Positions 16,968-25,597 of a stretch of DNA of 64,000 nt are shown piece by piece (the stretch's first letter is position 1; the number at the start of each line of letters is the position of its first letter). Both the position numbers and the translations under genes were made by a program. The notes under the pieces are model-generated. The model saw only the letters and a list, made by a program, of their open reading frames with translations. It was not told the origin of the DNA and ran no database searches. The DNA comes from Pseudomonas lundensis (GTDB taxonomy: Bacteria; Pseudomonadota; Gammaproteobacteria; Pseudomonadales; Pseudomonadaceae). Where the stretch lies: NCBI RefSeq assembly GCF_002269125.1, contig NZ_NQKI01000004.1:62001-126000 (forward strand), in the 5' to 3' direction.

Positions 16968-18530
16968 TCAGTCTTTGCCGGGTTTGAGGATGTCGTATTC
17001 GCGCAGTTTATTGGCGATGGTGGTGTGCGAAACACCCAGCCGCTTGCCGAGCAAACGGCTACTGGGGTGTTCGGAATACAGACGTTCCAACACCGTTTTC
17101 TCGAAACGGCCGACAATCTGATCCAACCCGCCCTCCATCGAAAACTCGCCCAGCGGCTGACGCACCCCGTAATCCGGCAAGCGAATGTGCTCAGCCTTGA
17201 CCACGCCGCCATCACACAAAGACACGGCCTGAAACAGTACGTTTTCCAATTGGCGCACATTGCCCGGCCAGTGGTAATGACGCAGGCGGTCCATCGCAGC
17301 GGGCGCCAGGCGCGGCAACGCGCAGCCAATCTGACGGCTGGCCTGATCCAGAAAATGCTCGACCAGCGGCTCAAGCCCGTCCAGGCATTCGCGCAAAGGC
17401 GGGATGTGCAGCGACAGCACGTTCAGGCGGTGATAAAGGTCCTGACGAAATTCACCTTTTGCGCACAGTTCCGACAAATCCACTTGGGTGGCGCACATCA
17501 CCCGCACATCGAGGTAGACCTCTTCATCACTGCCCACCCGACGGAAGCAACCATCCTGCAAGAAACGCAGGAGTTTGACCTGCAACCGCGGGCTCATTTC
17601 GCCCACACCATCGAGAAACAACGTACCGCCTGCGGTCAGCTCCAACAGCCCGAGCTTGCCTTCGGCCCGTGCCCCCTCAAAAGCCCCGGGGCCGTAACCG
17701 AACAGCTCGGTTTCGGCCATGGACTCCGGCAATCCGGCGCAGTTGAGTGCCATCAACGGCGACTGCCCGCGCGGGCTGGCGAGATGGCAGGCGCGCGCCA
17801 GTAGCTCTTTGCCCGTACCGGTTTCGCCTTCTATTAATAGAGGGGCATCCAGAGGCGCCATGCGCCGCGCCTCACGCACCACCGCGGCCATCACTTTGGA
17901 ACTCTGGAAAATACTGTCAAAGCCGCGCAGCTCTTGTTTGCGCACGTTGTAAATCTGCTCGCCCACGCGGTCGGCGCGGTGCAGGGTCAGGACGGCGCCG
18001 GCCATGGCCTCGCTGTCATCGCTTTCCAATTGCAGGGGCGCAATATCCGCCAGAAAGACGTGCCCCTTGATCTTGACCCGCAACCCGTTGATCCGCGACT
18101 TGTTGGCGCGCACCAGCTCCGGCAGGTCGAAATCTTCGGCGTAGCGCGACAGCGCGATGCCGGGCACCTCATCCACGCGTACCCCGAGCAACTGAGCCGC
18201 AGCGCGGTTGGCCGCCACAATGGAGCCGCCCATGTCGATGGACAAGACCGGAAACTCCAGCGCGCCGAGCAATGCATTGAGCTCCATGTGCCGACGCTCG
18301 CTGGGCATCAGCCCTACGCGCTTGACGCCAAAGACACCGGCGATGGTCTCGAACTTGGGGCGCAGCGCCTGAAACTGCAGGTTAATCAGGTTCGGGCAGT
18401 ACAAGTAGATCGCATTGCCCTGGTCGCCGCCCACTTCACCGCGCTTGACGTTGATACCGTAGGCTACCAACAGGTTGAGGATGTCACGCAGGATGCCAAT
18501 CCGGTTTTGGCAGTGAACTTTGATGCGCAT
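16968..18530 (-). CDS. phhR: PhhR, TyrR-family regulator of aromatic amino acid catabolism
   Basis: Transcription factor that senses Phe/Tyr and activates phhABC. 520 aa with an ACT domain (1-75), a PAS domain (about 85-190), an AAA+ domain with Walker A GETGTGKE (235-242), and a C-terminal HTH (LLGKRLGVSHTTIANKLREY). Two departures from true sigma-54 activators are visible: the contact loop reads GAFEGA (282-287), not GAFTGA, and Walker B reads FLDGVG, with Gly308 instead of the catalytic Glu. This agrees with reports that PhhR works with sigma-70 in P. putida. Divergent from phhA. Confidence 0.96.
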   Translation of the reverse strand: MRIKVHCQNRIGILRDILNLLVAYGINVKRGEVGGDQGNAIYLYCPNLINLQFQALRPKFETIAGVFGVKRVGLMPSERRHMELNALLGALEFPVLSIDMGGSIVAANRAAAQLLGVRVDEVPGIALSRYAEDFDLPELVRANKSRINGLRVKIKGHVFLADIAPLQLESDDSEAMAGAVLTLHRADRVGEQIYNVRKQELRGFDSIFQSSKVMAAVVREARRMAPLDAPLLIEGETGTGKELLARACHLASPRGQSPLMALNCAGLPESMAETELFGYGPGAFEGARAEGKLGLLELTAGGTLFLDGVGEMSPRLQVKLLRFLQDGCFRRVGSDEEVYLDVRVMCATQVDLSELCAKGEFRQDLYHRLNVLSLHIPPLRECLDGLEPLVEHFLDQASRQIGCALPRLAPAAMDRLRHYHWPGNVRQLENVLFQAVSLCDGGVVKAEHIRLPDYGVRQPLGEFSMEGGLDQIVGRFEKTVLERLYSEHPSSRLLGKRLGVSHTTIANKLREYDILKPGKD

Positions 18531-18601
18531 GGCGGCAGGCTCGAATAGGTGGGCGAAGGGTCCAGGCAGCAGTGCGTTTGTGCGCTACCGGCGATTTCAA
18601 C

Positions 18602-18617
18602 GTCACGTTTTTGTGAC
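18602..18617. promoter_or_regulatory. Palindrome in the phhR-phhA intergenic region
   Basis: GTCAC-N6-GTGAC is a perfect inverted repeat about 72 bp before the phhR start. It does not match the TyrR/PhhR box. The regulator, if any, is unknown. Confidence 0.3.
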
Positions 18618-18663
18618 AGTTTGACGTTCGATTGGCATAAGAAGCTCTGCCCGGAACCCAACT

Positions 18664-18681
18664 CGTAACGAATAGTTTACG
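18664..18681. promoter_or_regulatory. PhhR (TyrR-type) box before phhA
   Basis: CGTAAC-GAATAG-TTTACG is an almost perfect dyad with 6-bp spacing that resembles the TyrR/PhhR box TGTAAA-N6-TTTACA. It lies in the divergent phhR-phhA region, 122 bp before phhA. Binding by PhhR is inferred from the motif and position. Confidence 0.6.
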
Positions 18682-18803
18682 AATGCCGTGCATCATCCCA
18701 GCATTAACGGCTTTTCGCCAGCACCACTCTCGGGTCTTTTGGGGTATCACTAGGTCATCGCCACACACCGAATAATAAAAACGATTTCCTTGCGGAGAGC
18801 CCC

Positions 18804-19595
18804 ATGAAGCAAACGAAATACGTCGCCCGCGAGCCTGATGCCGATGGCTTTATCGACTACACACCTGCCGAGCACGGGGTGTGGAACACGCTGATCACCC
18901 GCCAGTTGAAGCTGCTTGAAGGCCGTGCCTGCCCTGAGTACATGCAAGGCATCGACAAACTGGGCTTGCCCCACGACCGCATTCCGCAGTTGAGCGAGAT
19001 CAACAAAGTCCTGGGTGAAACCACGGGGTGGCAGGTCGCACGCGTCCCGGCGCTGATCCCGTTTCAAACCTTCTTCGAATTGCTGGCCAATAAGCAGTTT
19101 CCGGTCGCGACATTTATTCGCACGCCTGAAGAGCTGGATTACCTGCAAGAGCCTGACATTTTTCACGAGATTTTCGGCCACTGCCCACTGCTGACCAACC
19201 CCTGGTTTGCAGAGTTCACCCACACCTACGGCAAGCTGGGTTTGCAAGCCACCAAGGAACAGCGCGTGTATTTGGCCCGCCTGTACTGGATGACCATTGA
19301 GTTCGGGCTGGTGGATACGCCAGAGGGCAAACGCATCTATGGCGGCGGGATTCTTTCATCGCCAAAAGAAACGGTTTACAGCCTGTCCTCAGAACCGGAA
19401 CATCAGGCCTTCGACCCGCTGGAGGCGATGCGCACGCCTTACCGCATCGACATTTTGCAGCCGCTGTATTTTGTCTTGCCGGACTTGAAGCGACTGTTCG
19501 ACCTCGCCCATGAAGACATCATGGGGCTGGTTGAAAAAGGCATGGCGCTGGGCCTGCATGCGCCCAAGTTTCCGCCTAAACCCAAGGCGGCGTGA
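18804..19595 (+). CDS. phhA: Phenylalanine-4-hydroxylase
   Basis: Iron- and tetrahydropterin-dependent enzyme converting phenylalanine to tyrosine in the cytosol. 263 aa, the compact bacterial form without an ACT regulatory domain. Iron ligands visible: His121 and His126 in DIFHEIFGHCPLL, and Glu166 in MTIEFGLVDTPEG. The start ATG follows GCGGAGAG by about 6 bases. First gene of phhABC, transcribed away from its activator gene phhR. Confidence 0.98.
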   Translation: MKQTKYVAREPDADGFIDYTPAEHGVWNTLITRQLKLLEGRACPEYMQGIDKLGLPHDRIPQLSEINKVLGETTGWQVARVPALIPFQTFFELLANKQFPVATFIRTPEELDYLQEPDIFHEIFGHCPLLTNPWFAEFTHTYGKLGLQATKEQRVYLARLYWMTIEFGLVDTPEGKRIYGGGILSSPKETVYSLSSEPEHQAFDPLEAMRTPYRIDILQPLYFVLPDLKRLFDLAHEDIMGLVEKGMALGLHAPKFPPKPKAA

Positions 19596-19653
19596 TCCGC
19601 CCCTTTGCTTACTTTTTTGCACACATAAGAAAAACTGACTTCAGGAACACACC

Positions 19654-20010
19654 ATGAACGCACTGAACCAAGCCCACTGCGAAGCCTGCCGCGCCGATGC
19701 TCCACAGGTCAGCGACGAAGAACTGCCGGTACTGATCAAACAGATCCCGGACTGGAACATCGAAGTTCGCGACGGCGTGATGCAACTGGAAAAGGTCTTT
19801 CTGTTCAAAAACTTCAAATTCGCCCTGGCATTCACCAACGCCGTCGGTGAAATTTCCGAAGCGGAAGGCCATCACCCGGGCCTGCTGACTGAGTGGGGCA
19901 AAGTGACCGTGACCTGGTGGAGCCACTCCATCAAGGGCTTGCACCGTAACGACTTCATCATGGCCGCGCGCACTGACGAAGTGGCTAAAACCGCCGAAGG
20001 CCGCAAATGA
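19654..20010 (+). CDS. phhB: Pterin-4a-carbinolamine dehydratase
   Basis: Regenerates the pterin cofactor after each PhhA turnover by dehydrating the 4a-hydroxy intermediate. 118 aa, with the family motif [20 protein letters not shown] then [16 protein letters not shown]. It lies 58 bp after phhA and its stop overlaps the phhC start (ATGA), which indicates translational coupling. Confidence 0.97.
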   Translation: MNALNQAHCEACRADAPQVSDEELPVLIKQIPDWNIEVRDGVMQLEKVFLFKNFKFALAFTNAVGEISEAEGHHPGLLTEWGKVTVTWWSHSIKGLHRNDFIMAARTDEVAKTAEGRK

Positions 20011-21206
20011 AGCACTTCGCGGCCATTGGCCGGGTACCGGGGGACCCGATTCTGGGCCTGATGGACGCCTACAATCAGGACACCAACCCGAACAAGTTCG
20101 ATTTGGGCGTGGGCGTGTACAAGGATGCCAACGGACTGACGCCGATTTTGAAATCGGTCAAACAGGCCGAACAGCGCCTGGTGGACCAGCAGCAGACCAA
20201 AACCTACATCGGCGGGCATGGCGACAGCCGTTTTGGCCAGTTGATCAGCGAACTGGTGCTGGGCGCCGATTCGCCACTGTTGAGCGCCAAACACGCCGGC
20301 GCCACCCAAACCCCGGGTGGCACCGGTGCCTTGCGCTTGAGTGCCGACTTTATTGCTCAGTGCTTGCCGGGGCGTGGTATCTGGTTAAGCGACCCGACCT
20401 GGCCGATCCACGAAACCATTTTTGCCGCCGCCGGGTTGAAGATCAGCCACTACCCGTATGTGGGCAGTGACAACACGTTAAACGTGGCCGCGATGCTGGC
20501 GGCGCTGGAACAGGCACCCAAAGGTGACGTGGTGCTGTTGCACGCCTGCTGCCACAACCCTACCGGCTTCGATCTGTCGCAAGACGACTGGCATCAGGTA
20601 CTGGACGTGGTGAAGCGTCGCGAGCTGTTGCCGCTGATCGATTTCGCCTATCAGGGCTTCGGTGATGGCCTTGAGCAAGACGCGTGGTCCACGCGCCTGT
20701 TTGCCCGTGAACTGCCTGAACTGCTGATCACAAGCTCCTGCTCGAAAAACTTCGGCCTGTACCGCGAACGTGTGGGTGCCTTGATCGTGTGCGCCAGTGA
20801 CGCCGAGAAACTGACGGACATCCGCAGTCAACTGGCCTACCTGGCGCGCAACCTGTGGTCCAACCCGCCGGACCATGGCGCTGCGGTGGTGGCGACCATC
20901 CTGGGTGACGAGCAACTTAAAACCCTGTGGGCCGCTGAAGTAGAAGCCATGCGCAGCCGGATCGCGCAATTGCGCAGCGGTCTGGTGGAGGCACTGACGC
21001 CCTTTGGCCTGGCCGAGCATTTTGCTCATATCACTCAACAGCGCGGGATGTTTTCCTACACTGGATTGAGCGCCGATCAAGTGCAATTGCTGCGCGACAA
21101 GCACAGCGTGTACATGGTCGGTTCTGGACGCGCCAACATGGCCGGGGTCGACGGCACGCGCCTGAACCTGCTGGCTAAAGCCATCGCACAGGTCTGCACG
21201 CACTGA
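20007..21206 (+). CDS. phhC: Aromatic amino acid aminotransferase
   Basis: PLP enzyme that moves the amino group from tyrosine/phenylalanine to 2-oxoglutarate, the step after PhhA. 399 aa, fold type I, AspC/TyrB family. Seen: substrate-side [19 protein letters not shown] with the cofactor-contacting Asn, [10 protein letters not shown], the Schiff-base lysine in [15 protein letters not shown], and the carboxylate-binding arginine near GSGRANMAG. Start overlaps phhB by 4 bases. TyrB- or AspC-like activity cannot be told apart from sequence alone; the operon supports PhhC. Confidence 0.95.
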   Translation: MKHFAAIGRVPGDPILGLMDAYNQDTNPNKFDLGVGVYKDANGLTPILKSVKQAEQRLVDQQQTKTYIGGHGDSRFGQLISELVLGADSPLLSAKHAGATQTPGGTGALRLSADFIAQCLPGRGIWLSDPTWPIHETIFAAAGLKISHYPYVGSDNTLNVAAMLAALEQAPKGDVVLLHACCHNPTGFDLSQDDWHQVLDVVKRRELLPLIDFAYQGFGDGLEQDAWSTRLFARELPELLITSSCSKNFGLYRERVGALIVCASDAEKLTDIRSQLAYLARNLWSNPPDHGAAVVATILGDEQLKTLWAAEVEAMRSRIAQLRSGLVEALTPFGLAEHFAHITQQRGMFSYTGLSADQVQLLRDKHSVYMVGSGRANMAGVDGTRLNLLAKAIAQVCTH

Positions 21207-21216
21207 CGCGTTGAAT

Positions 21217-21246
21217 CTGCCGGAGCGGGCACATTCGCTCCGGCAG
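21217..21246. repeat. Perfect hairpin after phhC (terminator or REP-like element)
   Basis: CTGCCGGAGCG and CGCTCCGGCAG form an 11-bp perfect stem with an 8-base loop, 11 bp after the phhC stop. There is no T-tract. The GGAGCGGGC...TTCGCTCC look is similar to dispersed REP hairpins of P. fluorescens, but only this single copy was noticed here. Confidence 0.5.
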
Positions 21247-21401
21247 CAACACGACAACCGCTACATGAAACGTTCGCCACAATCCCCCGCCAGACATAAA
21301 AAAAGACAAATTGTCACACCCGGTCATGTATCCTGCCCTAGCTTTTTAAAAGCGCGGAGTTACCCGGCGATTTAAAAACACACCTTGCGAGGAGCGCGAC
21401 G

Positions 21402-21533
21402 ATGCACGAAATCCCAAACCTCCCCTTCCCAAGCCTGCATGAAACTCAGCAGCCAACCCCGCCACACACCAGCGGCGAAAAAACCGCACTGGACGAGGCG
21501 CCTGAAAGCCTCAAGGCCGACAGCGAAGACTGA
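21402..21533 (+). CDS. Small hypothetical protein (43 aa)
   Basis: An ATG at 21402 follows GAGGAG by 7 bases, an excellent ribosome site. The product (MHEIPNLPFPSLHETQQPTP then PHTSGEKTALDEAPESLKAD) is hydrophilic and Pro-rich, with no signal peptide or membrane segment. Upstream, GACAA-A-TTGTC (21305-21315) forms a small palindrome that could be an operator. I do not recognise the family. Support is the ribosome site and position; conservation would be decisive. Confidence 0.5.
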   Translation: MHEIPNLPFPSLHETQQPTPPHTSGEKTALDEAPESLKADSED

Positions 21534-21622
21534 CGGTTCGCACTCAGGCGGTGCGAAAAGCTTTCAGCTTTTCATACCGCCTGACACAATCGCCCCTCTT
21601 CTCTATTCCCCCGGACAACAGC

Positions 21623-21799
21623 GTGACTGACTCTTTCGACGACACACAGGCCAGCGTACTGATCGGCACAGCCGAGCAAATGATCGAGCTGTGGGACCGT
21701 CTTACCCCGGAAAAACAAGCCACCCTGCTCCAGCGTTTCGGCACGCAAGAAAACGCACTGGCCGCCCTGATCGCAACCCGACTGGTTGCACCGCTCTAA
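21623..21799 (+). CDS. Small hypothetical protein (58 aa)
   Basis: I place the start at GTG 21623, giving (M)TDSFDDTQASVLIGTAEQMI then ELWDRLTPEKQATLLQRFGT; the open frame extends upstream to 21551 but that part reads like non-coding translation. The product is predicted helical, with an acidic N-terminus, and soluble. It ends 18 bp before the MFS gene and may be cotranscribed with it. Function unknown. Confidence 0.6.
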   Translation: MTDSFDDTQASVLIGTAEQMIELWDRLTPEKQATLLQRFGTQENALAALIATRLVAPL

Positions 21800-21817
21800 C
21801 CCCGCAGGACCTGCCCC

Positions 21818-22993
21818 ATGACCGAACAACGTCCACTGGCGATCACCCTGCAAGTGGTGTCCATCGTTCTGTTTACCTTCATTGGCTATTTGAATATCGG
21901 CATCCCGCTGGCCGTTCTGCCCGGCTACGTGCACAACCATTTGGGCTACGGCACGGTCATCGCCGGGCTGGTGATCAGCGTGCAGTATTTGGCCACCTTG
22001 CTCAGCCGCCCTTATGCCAGCCGCATCATCGACAACCTGGGCAGCAAACGCGCAGTGATGTATGGCCTGGCCGGGTGCGGGCTGAGCGGCGTCTTCATGC
22101 TGGTGTCCAGCGGGTTGTCGGCCATGCCTGCATTGAGCCTCACCAGCCTGCTGCTCGGCCGACTGGTATTGGGCAGCGCCGAAAGCCTGGTAGGCTCGGG
22201 TTCGATCGGCTGGGGCATCGGTCGCGTCGGTGCACAGAACACGGCCAAGGTCATTTCCTGGAACGGTATCGCCAGTTATGGCGCAATCGCCATCGGCGCG
22301 CCGCTGGGGGTAATGATGGTCAACCATTGGGGCATGTGGAGCATGGGCGCAAGCATCATCGCCTTGGCCGCCCTGGGCCTGCTGCTGGCATGGCCAAAGC
22401 TGGCCGCGCCGATTGTCAGTGGCGTACGCCTGCCGTTCCTGCATGTGCTGGGCCGAGTGCTGCCCCATGGCACCGGGCTGGCACTGGGCTCCATCGGTTT
22501 TGGCACCATCGCCACGTTTATCACCCTGTACTACGCAACCCGCAACTGGGAAAACGCCGTCCTGTGCCTGAGCCTGTTTGGCGCCAGCTTTATCGGGGCG
22601 CGGCTGCTGTTTGGCAACATGATCAATCGCCTTGGCGGCTTCCGGGTAGCGATCGCCTGCCTGAGCGTCGAAACCGTGGGCTTGCTGCTGTTATGGCTGG
22701 CGCCAAACCCGCAACTGGCATTGGCCGGTGCGGCATTGAGCGGGTTTGGCTTTTCGCTGGTGTTCCCGGCCTTGGGGGTCGAGGCGGTGAACCTGGTGCC
22801 CGCTTCCAGCCGGGGCGCGGCCGTTGGGGCGTATTCGCTGTTCATTGACTTGTCACTGGGCATTACTGGCCCGCTGGTGGGCGCCGTGGCAGCCGGTTTC
22901 GGCTTTGCGTCGATCTTCCTGTTCGCCGCACTGGCCGCGTTCAGCGGGCTGATGCTGAGCCTGTATCTGTACCGACAGGCACGCAACCGCTAA
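21818..22993 (+). CDS. MFS transporter, YhhS-like
   Basis: Inner-membrane major facilitator protein of 391 aa with about 12 hydrophobic segments. The loop between helices 2 and 3 carries the MFS-type motif [20 protein letters not shown]. It resembles the YhhS/arabinose-efflux group of exporters ([17 protein letters not shown]). Substrate unknown. It sits just after the 58-aa gene and convergent to arfB. Confidence 0.85.
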   Translation: MTEQRPLAITLQVVSIVLFTFIGYLNIGIPLAVLPGYVHNHLGYGTVIAGLVISVQYLATLLSRPYASRIIDNLGSKRAVMYGLAGCGLSGVFMLVSSGLSAMPALSLTSLLLGRLVLGSAESLVGSGSIGWGIGRVGAQNTAKVISWNGIASYGAIAIGAPLGVMMVNHWGMWSMGASIIALAALGLLLAWPKLAAPIVSGVRLPFLHVLGRVLPHGTGLALGSIGFGTIATFITLYYATRNWENAVLCLSLFGASFIGARLLFGNMINRLGGFRVAIACLSVETVGLLLLWLAPNPQLALAGAALSGFGFSLVFPALGVEAVNLVPASSRGAAVGAYSLFIDLSLGITGPLVGAVAAGFGFASIFLFAALAAFSGLMLSLYLYRQARNR

Positions 22994-23003
22994 CCAGCAA
23001 CGC

Positions 23004-23417
23004 CTAGAAATCCACTTTGCCGCGCCCGGCCTTGATCGTGCCGCGCTTGCTCTTGGACTCCAGCCGACGGGTTTTAGACCCTAACGTCGGCTTGGTCGGA
23101 CGACGTTTTTTCTCAACCTTGGTTGCACTGACGATCAGCTCAAGCAAGCGTTCAAGGGCATCGGCGCGGTTTTGCTCTTGGGTGCGGTATTGCTGCGCCT
23201 TGATGATGAGCACGCCCTCACTGGTAATCCGACTGTCACGCAGCGCCAGCAACCGCTCCTTGTAAAACGGCGGCAAAGACGAGTTGGGAATGTCGAAGCG
23301 CAGGTGCATGGCGCTTGAAACTTTGTTGACGTTCTGCCCGCCCGCGCCCTGGGCGCGGATGGCCGTGAGTTCGATCTCGGCGTCAGGGATGTGGACGTTG
23401 TTGGAGATGACCAGCAT
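23004..23417 (-). CDS. arfB: ArfB (YaeJ) alternative ribosome-rescue factor
   Basis: Peptidyl-tRNA hydrolase that releases peptides from ribosomes stalled without a stop codon. The frame is open to 23492, but the family start [20 protein letters not shown] at 23417, with AAGGA upstream, gives 137 aa as in E. coli (140). The catalytic GGQ is at 26-28 ([20 protein letters not shown]). The C-terminal tail is Lys/Arg-rich ([20 protein letters not shown]), as needed to enter the mRNA channel. Confidence 0.96.
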   Translation of the reverse strand: MLVISNNVHIPDAEIELTAIRAQGAGGQNVNKVSSAMHLRFDIPNSSLPPFYKERLLALRDSRITSEGVLIIKAQQYRTQEQNRADALERLLELIVSATKVEKKRRPTKPTLGSKTRRLESKSKRGTIKAGRGKVDF

Positions 23418-23461
23418 TAAAAAGGGTCCTTTATCAGGGCCTGCAGGATACCCCACAAACG

Positions 23462-23489
23462 ACAAACCCGGCGCAATGGCCGGGTTTGT
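23462..23489 (-). terminator. Terminator after aroP
   Basis: ACAAACCCGGC and GCCGGGTTTGT form a perfect 11-bp stem with a 6-base loop, 19 bp after the aroP stop. The minus-strand flank CGTTTG gives only a loose T-tract. Confidence 0.75.
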
Positions 23490-23507
23490 CATGACGAACC
23501 GCTCAGC

Positions 23508-24926
23508 TTATTTGGCTGAACTGTAAGCCGCTGCCGAGGCGTGCACCTCGCGCTTGCTCTTGATCAGGTAGCAGACCCACATGAAGATCACCCACACCGG
23601 GATCGCGTAAACCGACACGCGGATGCCCGGGATCATCAGCATGATGACCAGAATGAACGCCACAAACGCCAGGCACACATAGTTGCCGTAGGGGTACCAC
23701 AAGGCCTTGAACAACGGGGTTTGTGCCGTTTTGTTCATGTGCTGGCGGAACTTGACGTGGGAAAAGCTGATCATCGCCCAGTTGATGACCAAGGTAGCTA
23801 CCACCAGCGACATCAGCAGTTCCAGTGCATCGTGAGGCATCAGGTAGTTGAGCAGCACCGCAATGACGGTCACGGCAGCCGAGGCCAGAATCGAGTTTAC
23901 CGGCACGCCGCGCTTGTCGATTTTGGACAACACTTTCGGGGCGTCACCTTGTTGAGCCATACCCAACAGCATGCGGCTGTTGCAGTACGTGCCGCTGTTG
24001 TACACCGACAATGCAGCGGTCAAGACCACAAAGTTGAGGATGTGTGCCGCAGTGTTGCTGCCCAGCATCGAGAACACTTGCACGAACGGGCTGCTGCTGT
24101 AGCTGTCGCCACCGGCGTTCAGGGTTTCAAGTAGCGAATCCCATGGCGTCAGGGACAACAGCACTACCAGGGCGCCGATGTAGAAAATCAGGATGCGGTA
24201 GATCACCTGATTGATCGCTTTCGGGATCACGGTGCGTGGTTTGTCGGCTTCAGCGGCGGTGAAACCGAGCATTTCGAGCCCCCCGAAAGAGAACATGATG
24301 AACGCCATGGCCATCACCAGGCCGGTCATGCCATTAGGGAAAAACCCGCCGTGTTCCCACAGGTTGCTGACCGACGCTTGCGGGCCGCCGCTGCCACTGA
24401 CCAGCAAATAGCTGCCCAGAGCAATCATGCCGACAATGGCCACGACCTTGATGATGGCGAACCAGAATTCAGCCTCGCCAAAGACTTTGACGTTGGTCAG
24501 GTTGATGACGTTAATCAGCACGAAAAAAGCCGCCGCCGAGGCCCAGGTCGGGATCTCGGGCCACCAGTAGTGCACGTACTTACCGACCGCGGTCAGCTCT
24601 GACATACCTACCAGGATGTACAGCACCCAGCAGTTCCAGCCCGACATGAAGCCAGCGAAACCGCCCCAGTATTTATGTGCAAAGTGGCTGAAAGAGCCGG
24701 CAACCGGCTCTTCGACAATCATTTCGCCCAACTGGCGCATGATCATGAAGGCAATAAAGCCGCAGATCGCATAGCCCAGAATCATCGACGGGCCGGCCGA
24801 TTTCAGCACACCGGCCGAGCCGAGGAACAGGCCTGTACCAATCGCGCCACCCAGGGCAATCAGTTGGATATGACGATTTTTCAGGCCGCGTTTAAGCTCG
24901 CCCGAATGCGAGGTTTGTCCACTCAT
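23508..24926 (-). CDS. aroP: AroP aromatic amino acid permease
   Basis: Proton-coupled importer of Phe, Tyr and Trp in the inner membrane, APC family, about 12 membrane segments. I start at ATG 24926 (MSGQTSHSGELKRGLKNRHI), giving 472 aa; the open frame continues upstream but that part has no similarity to the family. Strong match to E. coli AroP: QLIALGGAIGTGLFLGSAGV, EEPVAGSFSHFAHKYWGGFA, TNVKVFGEAEFWFAIIKV, FSFGGLEMLGFTAAEADKPR. Its place near phhABC fits uptake feeding catabolism. Confidence 0.94.
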   Translation of the reverse strand: MSGQTSHSGELKRGLKNRHIQLIALGGAIGTGLFLGSAGVLKSAGPSMILGYAICGFIAFMIMRQLGEMIVEEPVAGSFSHFAHKYWGGFAGFMSGWNCWVLYILVGMSELTAVGKYVHYWWPEIPTWASAAAFFVLINVINLTNVKVFGEAEFWFAIIKVVAIVGMIALGSYLLVSGSGGPQASVSNLWEHGGFFPNGMTGLVMAMAFIMFSFGGLEMLGFTAAEADKPRTVIPKAINQVIYRILIFYIGALVVLLSLTPWDSLLETLNAGGDSYSSSPFVQVFSMLGSNTAAHILNFVVLTAALSVYNSGTYCNSRMLLGMAQQGDAPKVLSKIDKRGVPVNSILASAAVTVIAVLLNYLMPHDALELLMSLVVATLVINWAMISFSHVKFRQHMNKTAQTPLFKALWYPYGNYVCLAFVAFILVIMLMIPGIRVSVYAIPVWVIFMWVCYLIKSKREVHASAAAYSSAK

Positions 24927-25545
24927 TGAAAAGGGTCCCACACAAGGTTTGATGTCGTTCAGTGCGTTTTCGCTTGAGCACCGGCAGTGATCGAAGGGTC
25001 TACAACACAAATCAAACCCCAGCGCAGGCGCCAGGAATCCAAGGTTGTTTCACGAGTCATGCGTCACCTGTTTGTTTTTATCTGTGACGGAATCGGACCC
25101 GCAATGCTTATGGCATCGCGGAGTTTACAAGGCGGGTTTGCCTCGAGGTTTTGGCCAGTCAGCACATCGCTGAGCGGCGCAAAATGCGCGGGTACGCAAT
25201 TGAGTCACAGGTAAAACGCCGCGCATTGTACACCTGCTCGAAGGCAAGATCCCATCACACCGCCGCTTGCAATACGAAACAAGCCGCAGATGAGTCCTCA
25301 AACGTCACAAATCTGTAAAACGCGGAACATTTCCTATACACAAAGTGATCATTTCGCGCGAACGCTTGATAAACGGCACAAAACGTCACGTTTACTTGAC
25401 GACTCGTAAAGAAATATTTCCACTGTAAACGCCCCGTGGCACTGAGCGACCGATTGCCGCAGGTCTAATTCATTGATTTTGAATGAATAAACCAAACACT
25501 CAGTCAGCTGGCAGCGCCATTGTGCGGATCGGGTTTTTGAAACCC
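24927..25545. promoter_or_regulatory. Long aroP upstream region with several TyrR/PhhR-type half-sites
   Basis: About 620 bp with no gene I can support. TGTAAA/TTTAC-type half-sites cluster at 25313-25318, 25391-25395, 25405-25410 and 25424-25429. The best full box is on the minus strand, TGGAAA-TATTTC-TTTACG (25405-25422), 10 of 12 bases like TGTAAA-N6-TTTACA. CGTCA-N8-TGACG overlaps at 25385-25402. The cluster lies about 480 bp before aroP, so either the promoter is far upstream or the sites are fortuitous. Confidence 0.35.
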
Positions 25546-25577
25546 CAAAAAAAAACGCCAGCCCGAAGGCTGGCGTT
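25546..25577 (-). terminator. Terminator after rluB
   Basis: On the minus strand AACGCCAGCC and GGCTGGCGTT form a perfect 10-bp stem with the stable TTCG loop, followed by a run of T. Classic Rho-independent terminator 20 bp after the rluB stop. Confidence 0.93.
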
Positions 25578-25597
25578 TCTTGAACGGCGTTAAACGC

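Noticed and set aside
18620..18650. TTGGCATAAGAAGCTC before phhA, considered as a sigma-54 promoter
   Set aside because: GG and GC are 8 bases apart, not 10, so the core spacing fails.
21217..21246. REP/BIME array after phhC
   Set aside because: Only one hairpin copy noticed, with no second inverted copy nearby, so it is reported as a single hairpin.
24987..25214. Plus-strand frame of 75 codons in the aroP upstream region
   Set aside because: No ribosome site, no domain, and it lies in a region better explained as regulatory DNA.
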